A stretch of DNA of 64,000 nucleotides from SXRF01 sp038043465. GTDB lineage: Bacteria > Pseudomonadota > Alphaproteobacteria > Rickettsiales > SXRF01. Numbering within the stretch: the first letter of the stretch is position 1; each line of letters opens with the position of its first letter. Positions 24,193 through 32,667 of this stretch are shown here, piece by piece. The notes under the pieces were generated by a model. The model worked only from the letters and a program-made list of their open reading frames with translations. It was not told the DNA's origin and made no database searches. Position numbers and translations under genes: made by a program. The stretch is taken from NCBI GenBank assembly GCA_038043465.1, contig JBBTBX010000006.1, positions 124,001-188,000 on the forward strand, given 5' to 3'.

Positions 24193-24474
24193 ATGATAAA
24201 GACATTTGCAGATAAAGAAACTGAAAAGATATATGCAGGTGTTGTCAGTCGCCGCCTGCCTTTTGATATACAGCAAGTGGCAAGACGGAAACTACGCCAA
24301 TTAAATAATGCGGAAACTTTGAACGATGTTAGAATTCCGCCAGCTAATCGCCTTGAAGCATTAAAAGGAGAATATAAGGGGTTTTATAGTATTCTGGTGA
24401 ATAACCAGTGGCGGATTATATTTCGCTTTGTTGATGGCGATGTTTTTGATGTTGAAATGATAGATTATCACTAA
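24193..24474 (+). CDS. higB: HigB-type (RelE fold) toxin
   Basis: This 93-residue protein of the HigB/RelE family shows LPFDIQQVARRKLRQLNNAETLNDVRIPPANRLEALKG and NNQWRIIFRF, the conserved core of ribosome-dependent mRNA interferases. The toxin gene precedes the antitoxin gene, the reversed order typical of higBA. It is placed between rsmI and glnD. Confidence 0.9.
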   Translation: MIKTFADKETEKIYAGVVSRRLPFDIQQVARRKLRQLNNAETLNDVRIPPANRLEALKGEYKGFYSILVNNQWRIIFRFVDGDVFDVEMIDYH

Positions 24475-24499
24475 AAAAACTCCTAAGGAGGGAGAGAAT

Positions 24500-24799
24500 A
24501 TGTCGAGATTACAAAATGTGCATGCTGGTGAAGTATTGCTGGAGGATTTTTTGAAGCCAATGGAGATAAGCCAGAATGCTTTGGCGAAAGCAATTGCTGT
24601 TTCGCCACGACGTATTAATGAGATTGTGCTAAAAAAACGTGCTATAACGCCAGATACCGCCATCAGGCTTTCTAAATTCTTCGGAACATCAGTTAAATTC
24701 TGGATTGGTCTGCAAGCTGATTATGACATTGAGGAAGCTGAACTCTCATATAATTATAAAAAAATTCGACCTTTAAGCGAAACAGATCATACTGTTTAG
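24500..24799 (+). CDS. higA: HigA antitoxin, XRE family
   Basis: This 99-residue helix-turn-helix protein (HAGEVLLEDFLKPMEISQNALAKAIAVSPRRINEIV...FFGTSVKFWIGLQADYDIE) matches HigA/VapI antitoxins. It should bind and neutralise the upstream HigB and repress the operon. A clear AAGGAGGGAG ribosome-binding site precedes it, 25 bases after higB. Confidence 0.92.
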   Translation: MSRLQNVHAGEVLLEDFLKPMEISQNALAKAIAVSPRRINEIVLKKRAITPDTAIRLSKFFGTSVKFWIGLQADYDIEEAELSYNYKKIRPLSETDHTV

Positions 24800-24811
24800 A
24801 CAAATTTTATC

Positions 24812-27517
24812 ATGAAAAAGAATGTTTTTCGCAGTTCCGTGGTACATACCAGTTCCAAGCCCCCTTCCCTTGAAGAACGGCTGGCGGAGCTGAAGGGAAG
24901 CTTTGCTGATAATAAAACGCAAGCTCTTGATATCTGCCGAAACTGGCTTGCCGGCGAGCGCAATATACTGAAAGAAGAGTTTCTTGCAGGAGGAAAAGTT
25001 ACCTCACTTCTTACTAGGCACACCAAATTAATCGATAACCTGCTTTCAGCATTATATTCGGCAGTTGCCGGTTCTAATGATAAAGTTGCTGTGGTTGCCG
25101 TTGGTGGTTATGGACGTGGAGAAATGTTTCCTTACTCCGACATTGACCTGCTGTTTCTTTATAATCCTGCAGATGAGGCACAGGCAGCCTCTATTGTTGA
25201 ATCGCTGCTTTATATTTTATGGGATATGGGATTTAAGGTCGGACAGGCACATCGTACCATAGAAGAAGCGTTGGAGCTGGCAGTCAGTGACATAACCATC
25301 CGCACTAACCTGGTAGATGCGCGCTGTGTGGTGGGTAATAAGCAGTTATTTGAAGAATTCCATAAACGCTTTGACTCTGAAATCATGGAAAGTAAAATTT
25401 CTGAATTTATTGAAGCGAAACTGCTTGAGCGTGACAACAGGCATACTCGCTTTGGCGATTCGCGTTATATGCTGGAGCCTAATGTAAAGGAAGGCAAAGG
25501 TGGCTTGCGTGACGCTCACACATTATGGTGGCTGGCACGCTCCGCCTATTCCCTGACCAATAATAACCAACTGGTTGAACACGGGTTAGTCAGCCGTGAG
25601 GAATACAAAACCTTTGAACAGGCACGGATATTTTTATGCCGAGTTCGTTCCCACCTACATTATATAGCTGAAAGACCGGAAGACAGGCTTACCTTTGATT
25701 ATCAGCATAGGCTGGCTATTGCCATGGGCTTTGAGCACCCCTCAATAAATCGCTCTATTGAACGTTTCATGCGCCGTTATTTCGCAGCAGTACGAACTAT
25801 CGGCAACAGTACTAGGGTGTTCTGCGCCTTGCTTGAAGAAAGCAATAAACGCAAGCCAAGACGTTCTCTTGCCAGCTTATGGCATATGACTTGGAATCTT
25901 GGCGGGTTTAAAATTGACGGCGAACGCTTGAATGTCCGTAGCGACAATATTTTTGAAAAATCTCCGGTTATGATGATCGAGCTGTTCCGCGTTGCACAGA
26001 TCCACGAACTGCAGATTCATCCGCATGCACTCAAATTGATCGCGCATAACCTGCACCGGATTGACCAGACGCTGATAAATGACAAAAGAGCTAACAATTT
26101 ATTCATGGAAATACTTCTTTCTGAAAAATTAGCAGAAAGCACCCTCCGTAATATGAGCGATGCCGGAGTTCTTGGGCGTTTCATCCGTGATTTTGGCAGG
26201 GTTATCGGGCAAACTCAGTTTAACATGTACCATGTTTATACCGTTGATGAGCATACGCTGGTGGCAATCGGCATGTTGCACGCCATAGAAAACGGAAAAA
26301 TGAAAGATGACCTGCCTCTTGCCAGTGATATAATTCACCGCATCCGGCTAAGACGGGTTCTGTATCTCGCTTTATTCTGCCATGACATAGCCAAAGGACG
26401 GGGTGGAGATCACTCGGTGCTCGGCGAGAAAATCGGCATGAGACTAGCAACAAGGCTCGGATTTACCAATGATGAAATCCAGACAGTAGGCTGGCTGATA
26501 CGCTATCATTTGCTTTTTTCCAGTGTCGCCACCAAGCGTGATCTTAATGATCCAAAAACCATTCAGGATTTTGTCGCCGTAGTGCAATCGCCGGAACGGC
26601 TTAAACTGCTTCTGGTTCTCACGGTTGCTGATATACGTGCAGTAAGTCCGGTTGCTTGGAACGCATGGAAAGGCGTGTTACTACGTGAGTTATACAGTCG
26701 CGCCGAACTATATATGGGTACCGGCAAAATCGAGCTCAAACAACAACAGGCTAATTATTTTCATGAAGATCTGCGTAAATTCCTGATTGGCTGGAGCGAG
26801 AGTGAAATAAATAATTATATCGGACAGGGAAATTCAAGTTTCTGGGCAAGCGTTGAACCTGCCCGCCACGCAGTTATAGCAAGAATGGTGCGTCAGTATT
26901 CAGCAGCAGAACAACCGGTTTTTCTTGATACGCAACATAATTACGAACGCTCAATAACTGAAATAACCGTTTGCACAGCAGACAGGCACGGACTGTTTTC
27001 AATGGTAGCAGGCGCAATGTCACTTGCCGGCGCGAATATAATAAATGCCAAGATATTCACACTGAATAACGGCATTGCCATAGAAATCTTCCAGTTGCAG
27101 GATTTAAGCGGTGATGTGTTCGACCGTCCGGACAGGCTGACTAAAATGTCCGTGTATATAGAACAGGTACTATCCGGAGAATTAAATATACCGGAATCAT
27201 TTGCCAAACGCGCAACTACTTACCTGAAAGCTCGCAGTAAGGCAGTGCCTCTCCTCGGGCAGGTTCTCATTGATAATGATGCCAGCACCATCCACAGCGT
27301 TATAGAATTCACCTGTCGCGATCGGGCAGGATTGCTGCATGACGTAACTGGTGCCATTGCCGAACTTGGGCTTTCCATTGTCACCGCACATATTTCAACG
27401 TATGGTACACAGGTCGTCGACGTATTTTACGTCAAAGATAATTTTGGAATGAAAATCATGCATGAAAATAAGATAAAACAGATACAGGAAAAACTGTTTT
27501 CAGTGATGAATGGATAG
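24812..27517 (+). CDS. glnD: [Protein-PII] uridylyltransferase/UMP-removing enzyme GlnD
   Basis: The nitrogen-status sensor adds UMP to, or removes it from, the PII protein. Its 901 residues hold, in order, the nucleotidyltransferase site GGYGRGEMFPYSDIDLLFL near residue 100, a helical linker with EGKGGLRDAHTLWWLA near 228, the HD hydrolase domain (LALFCHDIAKGRGGDHS near 520), and two C-terminal ACT domains (ITEVTVCTADRHGLF-like near 715 and FTCRDRAGLLHDVTGAI near 832). All sites look intact. The stop codon TAG is inside the 5-base target duplication of a MITE. Confidence 0.96.
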   Translation: MKKNVFRSSVVHTSSKPPSLEERLAELKGSFADNKTQALDICRNWLAGERNILKEEFLAGGKVTSLLTRHTKLIDNLLSALYSAVAGSNDKVAVVAVGGYGRGEMFPYSDIDLLFLYNPADEAQAASIVESLLYILWDMGFKVGQAHRTIEEALELAVSDITIRTNLVDARCVVGNKQLFEEFHKRFDSEIMESKISEFIEAKLLERDNRHTRFGDSRYMLEPNVKEGKGGLRDAHTLWWLARSAYSLTNNNQLVEHGLVSREEYKTFEQARIFLCRVRSHLHYIAERPEDRLTFDYQHRLAIAMGFEHPSINRSIERFMRRYFAAVRTIGNSTRVFCALLEESNKRKPRRSLASLWHMTWNLGGFKIDGERLNVRSDNIFEKSPVMMIELFRVAQIHELQIHPHALKLIAHNLHRIDQTLINDKRANNLFMEILLSEKLAESTLRNMSDAGVLGRFIRDFGRVIGQTQFNMYHVYTVDEHTLVAIGMLHAIENGKMKDDLPLASDIIHRIRLRRVLYLALFCHDIAKGRGGDHSVLGEKIGMRLATRLGFTNDEIQTVGWLIRYHLLFSSVATKRDLNDPKTIQDFVAVVQSPERLKLLLVLTVADIRAVSPVAWNAWKGVLLRELYSRAELYMGTGKIELKQQQANYFHEDLRKFLIGWSESEINNYIGQGNSSFWASVEPARHAVIARMVRQYSAAEQPVFLDTQHNYERSITEITVCTADRHGLFSMVAGAMSLAGANIINAKIFTLNNGIAIEIFQLQDLSGDVFDRPDRLTKMSVYIEQVLSGELNIPESFAKRATTYLKARSKAVPLLGQVLIDNDASTIHSVIEFTCRDRAGLLHDVTGAIAELGLSIVTAHISTYGTQVVDVFYVKDNFGMKIMHENKIKQIQEKLFSVMNG

Positions 27518-27519
27518 CA

Positions 27520-27663
27520 GAGACCTCTGCATAATGCGTTTTTCGTCATTGCGAGGAGGCGAAGCCGACGTGGCAATCCAGTAAAATTAAGCATCATAGA
27601 AAGATGGATTGCTTCCTGCCACGCTACGCTCGCAGTCGCAATGACGCATTATGCAGAGGTCTC
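27520..27663. mobile_element. 144-bp MITE-like element, copy 2, at the glnD stop codon
   Basis: As read, it is base-for-base identical to copy 1 (20538-20681). The 5-base direct repeat TAGCA flanks it (27515-27519 and 27664-27668 in register with TCTC|TAGCA). The left TAGCA contains the glnD stop codon. So the insertion left glnD full length but separated it from its natural 3' region. Confidence 0.88.
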
Positions 27664-27778
27664 TAGCATATTATGTTTAGTCCCAGAGTATGATGGATGG
27701 GGTGATATCGCGCTCCCGCAACCACGGAAATTCAATAAATTGCAATATACCTTTTGTTTTTTGAACTTTGGAAAAGTT

Positions 27779-28276
27779 CTAATGGCAGCGTTTCATTTCC
27801 TTGCCTATAAGCCAGTAATTGACTGGAAAAGCGACTATATAGCCAGCAAGGATTGCGAAAGCCAGAGCTTCCCAGAATAGCGGGTTAAAAACCGAACCGC
27901 TACTCATGCCACCCATGTGGTAATCCACCGAATTCATCGCCAACTCCATCACTCCGATAGAAATTAATTCACCCAGCCAGATAGCTTTTAATGCGCTTTT
28001 AAAAGGCAGGTTGGCGCGTTTCATCAGTGGGAAAATAGTGAGCGAAAAACCAGTTATATAGGCAAGCACCGTTGCCAGCGCCATTGATGCGTAAGCATGC
28101 AAGCCAAGAGTCACCCCAATCATCAGACCAATGGTTTCGCCGATGACGCAGCCAGTAAGGCAGTGCAGCGTGGCATGAGCTGCGGCATTCCATGAAGATT
28201 TGCTATGTGCCGTATGTGCCTGAGCTTTTTCTTCATGGTCGCAGCAATTATGATGTGTGTGTTCTGTCTGAGCCAT
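27779..28276 (-). CDS. DUF4396 membrane protein with His/Cys-rich N-terminus
   Basis: The 165-residue protein begins with a metal-binding-like stretch (HTHHNCCDHEEKAQAHTAH). It is followed by four to five membrane helices with ATLHCLTGCVIGETIGLMIGV and a C-terminal WEALAFAILAGYIVAFPVNYWLI, as in DUF4396 proteins. The function is unknown, and metal handling is a guess from the His/Cys-rich end. A perfect 14-base palindrome lies 9 bases before the start. The 110 bases between it and the MITE hold no recognised feature. Confidence 0.8.
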   Translation of the reverse strand: MAQTEHTHHNCCDHEEKAQAHTAHSKSSWNAAAHATLHCLTGCVIGETIGLMIGVTLGLHAYASMALATVLAYITGFSLTIFPLMKRANLPFKSALKAIWLGELISIGVMELAMNSVDYHMGGMSSGSVFNPLFWEALAFAILAGYIVAFPVNYWLIGKEMKRCH

Positions 28277-28284
28277 ATCTTTAT

Positions 28285-28298
28285 GTTAATCGATTAAC
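28285..28298. promoter_or_regulatory. Palindrome upstream of the DUF4396 gene
   Basis: GTTAATCGATTAAC is a perfect 14-base palindrome 9 bases before the start codon. It may be a repressor site, but the regulator is unknown. Confidence 0.35.
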
Positions 28299-28324
28299 TA
28301 CAGATTGTCATTAATAGTAATTCC

Positions 28325-28362
28325 AAATAAGAACTATACAGTTCTTATACATAACGACTATA
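28325..28362. repeat. Fragment of family B repeat (terminal palindrome only)
   Basis: ATAAGAACT-ATAC-AGTTCTTAT, then ACATAACGACTA, matches the end palindromes of the family B copies at 30678-30774 and 41606-41725 without the central core. It ends at the stop codon of the SDR gene. Confidence 0.55.
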
Positions 28363-28363
28363 G

Positions 28364-29080
28364 CTACATCGATGCAAACTGCCTCTCTAGTTCTTTCGGG
28401 TTATTTGCCCAGGTCTCTCCAACTTGTTTTGACATGGCATCCGGAAAAATATCTTCTTCGCCTGCAATAATGCCGTCCACTATATTTTTTGCAGTTACTT
28501 CTGGACTGGTTTTTTCCATTTCAAATTCGCGTGCCATGTCGGTATCGATAGGCCCTGGGAAAATGCCAAAAACCTCAATGTTTTTTTCTTTAAGTTCAGT
28601 ACGCATTGCTTGAATAGCAGAAAATAATGCTGCTTTTGAGGCAGAATAGCCACCGATTCCAGCAATACTTGCCAGCCCTACAATTGAGCTTACACTGGCA
28701 ATTCCACCACCGCCATTTTTCTGTAAAATTGGCACGAAAGAGCGTGTTACGTTGACAGTGCCAAAATAATTCACCTCCATATCATGTCTTATTGATTCCT
28801 CATCACCTTCAAGGATGCTGGCAAATTTTAAAGCGCCTGCGTTATTTATCAGAAGCTGAACGTCTGAAGCCTGCTTTGCAGCATTTTTTATTTGCGCGCT
28901 ATCAGTAATATCCAGTTTTATGGATACTATACGCGAGTCGGAAAAATCAGGTATATCCTCAATTTTACGAGCTGCAGCATATATCTTTTTGACATTTTTT
29001 TTGAGTAATGCTTCGACTAATGCCTTGCCGATTCCACGATTTGCACCTGTAACCAAGACGATTTTATTTTCTAATTTCAT
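28364..29080 (-). CDS. SDR-family oxidoreductase
   Basis: The 238-residue Rossmann protein has the cofactor loop TGANRGIGKAL, NNAG near residue 85, and the catalytic Ser/Tyr/Lys (SVSSIVGL...YSASKAAL). The lack of a long substrate lid suggests a classical SDR acting on a small ketone or alcohol. The substrate is unknown. A HxlR regulator gene lies nearby on the other strand and may control it. Confidence 0.88.
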   Translation of the reverse strand: MKLENKIVLVTGANRGIGKALVEALLKKNVKKIYAAARKIEDIPDFSDSRIVSIKLDITDSAQIKNAAKQASDVQLLINNAGALKFASILEGDEESIRHDMEVNYFGTVNVTRSFVPILQKNGGGGIASVSSIVGLASIAGIGGYSASKAALFSAIQAMRTELKEKNIEVFGIFPGPIDTDMAREFEMEKTSPEVTAKNIVDGIIAGEEDIFPDAMSKQVGETWANNPKELERQFASM

Positions 29081-29102
29081 AAGAATTCCTTTTAAGGTAA
29101 TG

Positions 29103-29136
29103 GGCGATACTCCAGATTTTCCTCCGGAGTATCGCC
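29103..29136. promoter_or_regulatory. 11-base inverted repeat upstream of the SDR gene
   Basis: GGCGATACTCC and GGAGTATCGCC are exact complements separated by 12 bases. The hairpin lies between the stop of the Cys-rich gene (29147) and the SDR start (29080). It could be a terminator for the former, though it lacks a T-run, or an operator for the latter. Confidence 0.45.
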
Positions 29137-29146
29137 ATAGGCTGGA

Positions 29147-29452
29147 TTAAGATTTGAAAGCAACAGACAATTTTGCTTGATAATCATTGCATGCTTCACG
29201 CGCAGCCACTTGGTGCTGCATGCAAGCAAGAGCCGCATCAACCGCAACTTCCGCAACTTTATCAAGTTTCTTACCGATTTTTGCTTCCAGAATCTTTTTC
29301 ATTTTTTCTTTCAGCAACTCATGCTTAGCTTCTTTTGCTAGGCATAGCAAATCCTCAGCAATGGTGCATTCACCACTGGATTTACTGCTTCCTGAATCGC
29401 AGGAATTCTTGCTTGTATCGCAGCTATTATCATTATTATTGCATTCACCCAT
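29147..29452 (-). CDS. Hypothetical small Cys-rich protein
   Basis: The 101-residue soluble protein has an Asn/Ser/Cys-rich N-terminus (Cys 4, 11, 18 and 28) and a helical, Lys-rich middle (KEKMKKILEAKIGKKLDKV). No known family is recognised. The Cys spacing (about every 7-10 residues) suggests metal binding or redox sensitivity. It lies between the SDR and HxlR genes and is divergent from hxlR. Confidence 0.55.
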   Translation of the reverse strand: MGECNNNDNSCDTSKNSCDSGSSKSSGECTIAEDLLCLAKEAKHELLKEKMKKILEAKIGKKLDKVAEVAVDAALACMQHQVAAREACNDYQAKLSVAFKS

Positions 29453-29602
29453 AACTAATCTCCTTAAAATTTATATTATTAAAACAAAATAATGAACGCA
29501 TGCAGTTCACACCAGCTATATAAATACATAGAATCTATTTGACAAGTAGGCACAATTAAATCATGTAGTACCTATAAAGTAACTAATAGGGAGGGCAAGC
29601 TT

Positions 29603-29986
29603 ATGGGGCAAGATGCTGTAGTGAAAAAAATGGCTGAAAATTGTGATGGTGGCGAATGCCCGATGGGTACGGCGATTGCCCTTATCGGTGGCAAGTGGAA
29701 ACTGCCGATACTCTATAATCTGCGTGATGGAACGCTGCGTTTCAGTCAATTACAAAAAGCTTTGCCGCAAGTGACACAGAAAATGCTTACTCAGCAATTG
29801 CGTGAGCTGGAAAAGGACGGGCTGATTGACCGTAAAGTATATGCGGAAATTCCACCTAAGGTTGAATATAGCGTCACCTTGCTTACTAAAAAGCTTGAAC
29901 CTATTCTAAATTCTCTTTGTGCTTGGGGTATGGAATATCAGAAAATTCGTACACAATCCAAAAAGCCAACCAGGAAAGCCGGATAA
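29603..29986 (+). CDS. HxlR-family winged-helix regulator
   Basis: The 127 residues match HxlR/YodB: CPMGTAIALIGGKWKLPILYNLRDGTLRFSQLQKAL, then LRELEKDGLIDRKVY and PPKVEYSVT. A Cys before PMG is the thiol sensor position in redox-responsive members. Neighbouring SDR and Cys-rich genes on the opposite strand are the likely targets. It has a GGGAGG ribosome-binding site. Confidence 0.9.
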   Translation: MGQDAVVKKMAENCDGGECPMGTAIALIGGKWKLPILYNLRDGTLRFSQLQKALPQVTQKMLTQQLRELEKDGLIDRKVYAEIPPKVEYSVTLLTKKLEPILNSLCAWGMEYQKIRTQSKKPTRKAG

Positions 29987-29997
29987 ATTTATAAACC

Positions 29998-30645
29998 ATG
30001 TCACAATTGCCGTTACAATTAATGCTGCCGGAAGTGCTTTCTGCTGATAATTTTTTTATCTCAGGCTGTAATGAAGAAGCGTATGAAATATTGATAAATG
30101 AAAGAAATTGGGAAAATAACGCCCAGAAACATGCATTATATCTTTACGGTGAAAAAGGCTCAGGAAAGAGTCATATGGCGCATATATGGAAAGAAAGGGA
30201 AGGTGCGGCAATCATTCCTGTGAATAATATCAAACCCGCTTCTGTAAATGGTAATTCCATTATCGAAGATGTCGAAAAATGCACGGATGAGGAAGCATTG
30301 CTGCATTTATTCAATCACTGCAAGGATATAGGCGTGAAATTGCTTATTACTTCTTCTTTTCCTGTGAGCAGCCTTCCATTTACTTTACCAGATCTTACTT
30401 CCCGCTTGCGTGGTTTACAGGTCGCGACTATTTACCCGCCCGATGATGCGTTGATAGCAGGTGTCATGCGTAAACAATTCGCTGACAGGCAGTTGCTGGT
30501 GGATGATGAAGTTATTTCCTATCTCGTCACCCATACAGAACGCACTCTGGAAAATGTAAAAATACTGGTGGAGAAGCTGGATAGGAATGCATTGTCTGAG
30601 AAAAGAAATATTACTATTCCTTTTGTGAAGAAGATTTTGGGTTAG
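29998..30645 (+). CDS. hda: Hda-like DnaA homologue
   Basis: This 215-residue AAA+ protein has the N-terminal clamp-binding-like motif QLPLQLML and a Walker A (LYGEKGSGKSH) near residue 55. A sensor region TSSFPVSSLPFTLPDLTSRLRGL is like Hda/DnaA, and no DNA-binding domain IV is present. Hda with the sliding clamp stimulates DnaA-ATP hydrolysis to prevent re-initiation. In alphaproteobacteria the gene is normally of this size. Confidence 0.88.
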   Translation: MSQLPLQLMLPEVLSADNFFISGCNEEAYEILINERNWENNAQKHALYLYGEKGSGKSHMAHIWKEREGAAIIPVNNIKPASVNGNSIIEDVEKCTDEEALLHLFNHCKDIGVKLLITSSFPVSSLPFTLPDLTSRLRGLQVATIYPPDDALIAGVMRKQFADRQLLVDDEVISYLVTHTERTLENVKILVEKLDRNALSEKRNITIPFVKKILG

Positions 30646-30655
30646 ACTTTTTGTC

Positions 30656-30675
30656 ATACCGCCGCAGGGCGGTAT
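30656..30675. repeat. Hairpin after hda
   Basis: ATACCGCC-GCAG-GGCGGTAT is a perfect 8-base stem 11 bases after the hda stop codon. It may be a terminator or part of the repeat that follows. It abuts the family B element. Confidence 0.5.
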
Positions 30676-30677
30676 CT

Positions 30678-30774
30678 AGTTCTTATTTGAAGATACGCTG
30701 CCTACGGCGCGGAAAATCGGACTTTCGGTCTCGATTTTCATAGTCGTTATGTATAAGAATTATACATAACGACT
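30678..30774. repeat. Family B repeat, full copy
   Basis: The core GAAGATACGCTGCCTACGGC...GATTTTCAT is followed by the palindrome AGTCGTTATGTATAA-GAA-TTATACATAACGACT and preceded by AGTTCTTATTTG. The core matches the in-frame copy in safE. The 3' palindrome supplies the last codons and stop of the adjacent 60-residue gene. Confidence 0.75.
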
Positions 30775-30929
30775 AAACACCTAATCTTCATGTTTCTAAC
30801 TTCGATGTGCCACAAAAAAATAGCCGTTGCTAAAATAAATGGCATAATAAAAATCATCAACCAATAATAAAGTCGTTTATTATTATAATGTAAAAAAACC
30901 TTATCAATAATTCTTAAAAAAGAACTCAT
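30747..30929 (-). pseudogene. Truncated paralogue of the neighbouring membrane-protein gene
   Basis: The 60-residue frame has NKRLYYWLMIFIMPFILATAIFLWHIEVRN. This parallels HKRLLAWILVFVLPVILSIATFLWHIEARN of the 127-residue gene just upstream, then diverges. Its last residues and stop codon are within a family B repeat, so the repeat insertion appears to have cut off the C-terminal half. It has a start overlapping the upstream stop (ATGA), and could still be made. Confidence 0.55.
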
Positions 30930-31309
30930 TTGCCATCCCCATAAAAAGACAGTCTATAATTTTGTACTTTTTTAACTATATAGCTTGAGTAAATTTCTAT
31001 TACAGCGATTGCTGCTAGTAATCTCCAGAAAAACCATAAGTAAAGATTTTTAACATACATAAAAATTCCGATGAAAAGAAAATGCGTATGTGTACCATCG
31101 AAACAAGCAATCCAAGTTCTTTCTGGATAACAGCTTAAATATAGATTCCTCGCCTCAATATGCCAAAGAAATGTCGCAATAGATAAAATAACCGGAAGTA
31201 CAAATACCAATATCCAAGCCAGCAATCTTTTATGCTGATAATAAGCGAAGAAACTTGCAATTAGTCCATTATTTTCATTAGGCGGCTTGGAATTCATCAT
31301 AAAATTCAT
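30926..31309 (-). CDS. Hypothetical membrane protein (two to three helices)
   Basis: The 127-residue protein has hydrophobic stretches around residues 28-50 and 75-112 (HFLFIGIFMYVKNLYLWFFW) with a basic C-terminus. No family is recognised. It overlaps the upstream gene by four bases (31306-31309), so it belongs to the same AT-rich minus-strand cluster as the Rap1a-like genes. A role as an accessory or immunity membrane protein is possible but unproven. Confidence 0.5.
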   Translation of the reverse strand: MNFMMNSKPPNENNGLIASFFAYYQHKRLLAWILVFVLPVILSIATFLWHIEARNLYLSCYPERTWIACFDGTHTHFLFIGIFMYVKNLYLWFFWRLLAAIAVIEIYSSYIVKKVQNYRLSFYGDGK

Positions 31310-31713
31310 GCTGCAACCTCATTACCCCATATACTATTGCTATTCTGATGAACATCGTCTGGGTTACCTTGATAAGAATAGTCTTGCTTATGAGCATTGA
31401 TATACGAAACAGCAGCTTCCACATAGACAATTGCTTTCCGAACATCAGCTTCTGAACCAGTAAATAAAGTTATTCCAGTGTGCGGATGGTTAAACTGCGT
31501 AGCTGTTTCTGGACCATTTATCCTACTATTACTACTAACATAACCTTCTATATAATCACCATCTGCACCAACTGTTTTTACTTCTCCCGTGGTTTTGTCA
31601 GTGGCCAAGCCATTGATTTGCATGAAACGAGTACCATCATCCTTCCATATTTCAAAATACAGATGACCACTTGGTCCAATAGGTAATACTTTAGCTTCAA
31701 TAGTCCAAACCAT
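31306..31713 (-). CDS. Hypothetical protein with NSNS motif
   Basis: The 135-residue Cys-free protein begins MVWTIEAKVLPIGPSGHLYF, has GLATDKTTGEVKTVG near residue 36, and ends HQNSNSIWGNEVAA. I recall similar proteins (GLATD..TGE...VG and NSNS near the end) in other proteobacteria but cannot name the family. No signal peptide is seen. It lies between two Rap1a-like genes and the membrane-protein genes. An effector-like role is only a guess from context. Confidence 0.5.
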   Translation of the reverse strand: MVWTIEAKVLPIGPSGHLYFEIWKDDGTRFMQINGLATDKTTGEVKTVGADGDYIEGYVSSNSRINGPETATQFNHPHTGITLFTGSEADVRKAIVYVEAAVSYINAHKQDYSYQGNPDDVHQNSNSIWGNEVAA

Positions 31714-31730
31714 AAACTCTCCTTTTTACA

Positions 31731-32252
31731 TTATTTTTTACATTCCTCAGGAGCAAAAATACTAAGAGTAAGTCCCATAGGTTGGGGCTTCTCCCATACG
31801 CCTTCTTTTATCCAACGATCCTTACGTTCCTCAATATACTTCACATATTCTTTTGCCATTAAAAGATAGACATTTTTCTTTTGCCATTCTTTAGGAATAC
31901 AAAAAGTACGGTTTAAAGCACTCATAATTTCTTTGGTTTTATGCGAACAACGCTTAATATCATCTGTGGGGTTAACAGCAGAATCTACTGAGTACGCGGC
32001 AAAGCCTGCACGTAAAAACGCCGATAGGTAACCAGTGATCTGTGCAATACAATAGGTACGTATAAATTCCCGATTTTCACCATTATCTGCATATTCTATT
32101 GCTTGCTTACAATCTTCATAAAGCTCCTTATTGGTCATAGAAGGATCTTCTTTTACAGGGGCAGGTAGATCTTCCGCATGTAGAACCGAAACTGAAACGA
32201 AGAATGCGCAACCCGCTAAAAAAGTGAGAAAGGAAATTTGTTTTTGTAACAT
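31731..32252 (-). CDS. Rap1a/Tai-like immunity protein (secreted), copy 1
   Basis: The 173-residue protein has a signal peptide (ISFLTFLAGCAFFVSVSVLHA) and a helical Cys-containing domain. Its DCKQAIEYA, TYCIAQITGYLSAF and RTFCIPKEWQ, and a final APEECKK, follow the Cys pattern of the Rap1a/Tai immunity family. These proteins bind peptidoglycan-amidase effectors in the periplasm. About 80 percent of residues match copy 2 at 32668. No amidase effector is nearby, so the family call is from the motif layout and is moderate. Confidence 0.5.
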   Translation of the reverse strand: MLQKQISFLTFLAGCAFFVSVSVLHAEDLPAPVKEDPSMTNKELYEDCKQAIEYADNGENREFIRTYCIAQITGYLSAFLRAGFAAYSVDSAVNPTDDIKRCSHKTKEIMSALNRTFCIPKEWQKKNVYLLMAKEYVKYIEERKDRWIKEGVWEKPQPMGLTLSIFAPEECKK

Positions 32253-32327
32253 TAAGTTGCCTTTTCTAAAGATGGATTAAATAACATAAACCACAACCAT
32301 ATAATTTAATCAATTACAAATACATCT

Positions 32328-32651
32328 TTAGATGTCATGCACAAATTGCATACGCCCGAGTACTTGGAAATACCCATTATAAATGCCATTCAATTGCCTA
32401 GCGCAGACACTATGGAGAAACCCGGTTATATCAGTTTTTGATATATTGATACTGGCTTTACAGTCATCATAAATTTCCTTTAATGATGGATAATAGGATT
32501 TTAATTCTTCTCGTTTAGAAGATATAGCTTCCGCCCACACGCTACCTGAATTTACAACCAGAGAAATTATTATAGAAGCAGCTAAAATAATCCGGCTCAT
32601 AACAGTAAATAGCGAGATCATATGTACTTTAGCTCTTATAGCCCAAACCAT
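32328..32651 (-). pseudogene. Chimeric, shortened Rap1a-like gene
   Basis: The first residues (MVWAIRAKV) repeat the start of the 31306-31713 protein and sit behind a duplicated copy of its leader. A membrane/signal segment (SRIILAASIIISLVVNSG) and a short Rap1a-like part (EIYDDCKAS...CARQLNGIYNGYF) follow, ending after about 60 residues of that domain. Alternative starts are 32621 and 32600. It looks like the product of unequal duplication and is probably not functional. Confidence 0.45.
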
Positions 32652-32667
32652 AAAACCACTCTTTACA

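Noticed and set aside
27641..27880. 79-residue plus-strand frame after glnD
   Set aside because: It starts inside the MITE and runs into the opposite-strand DUF4396 gene, so it is unlikely to be real.
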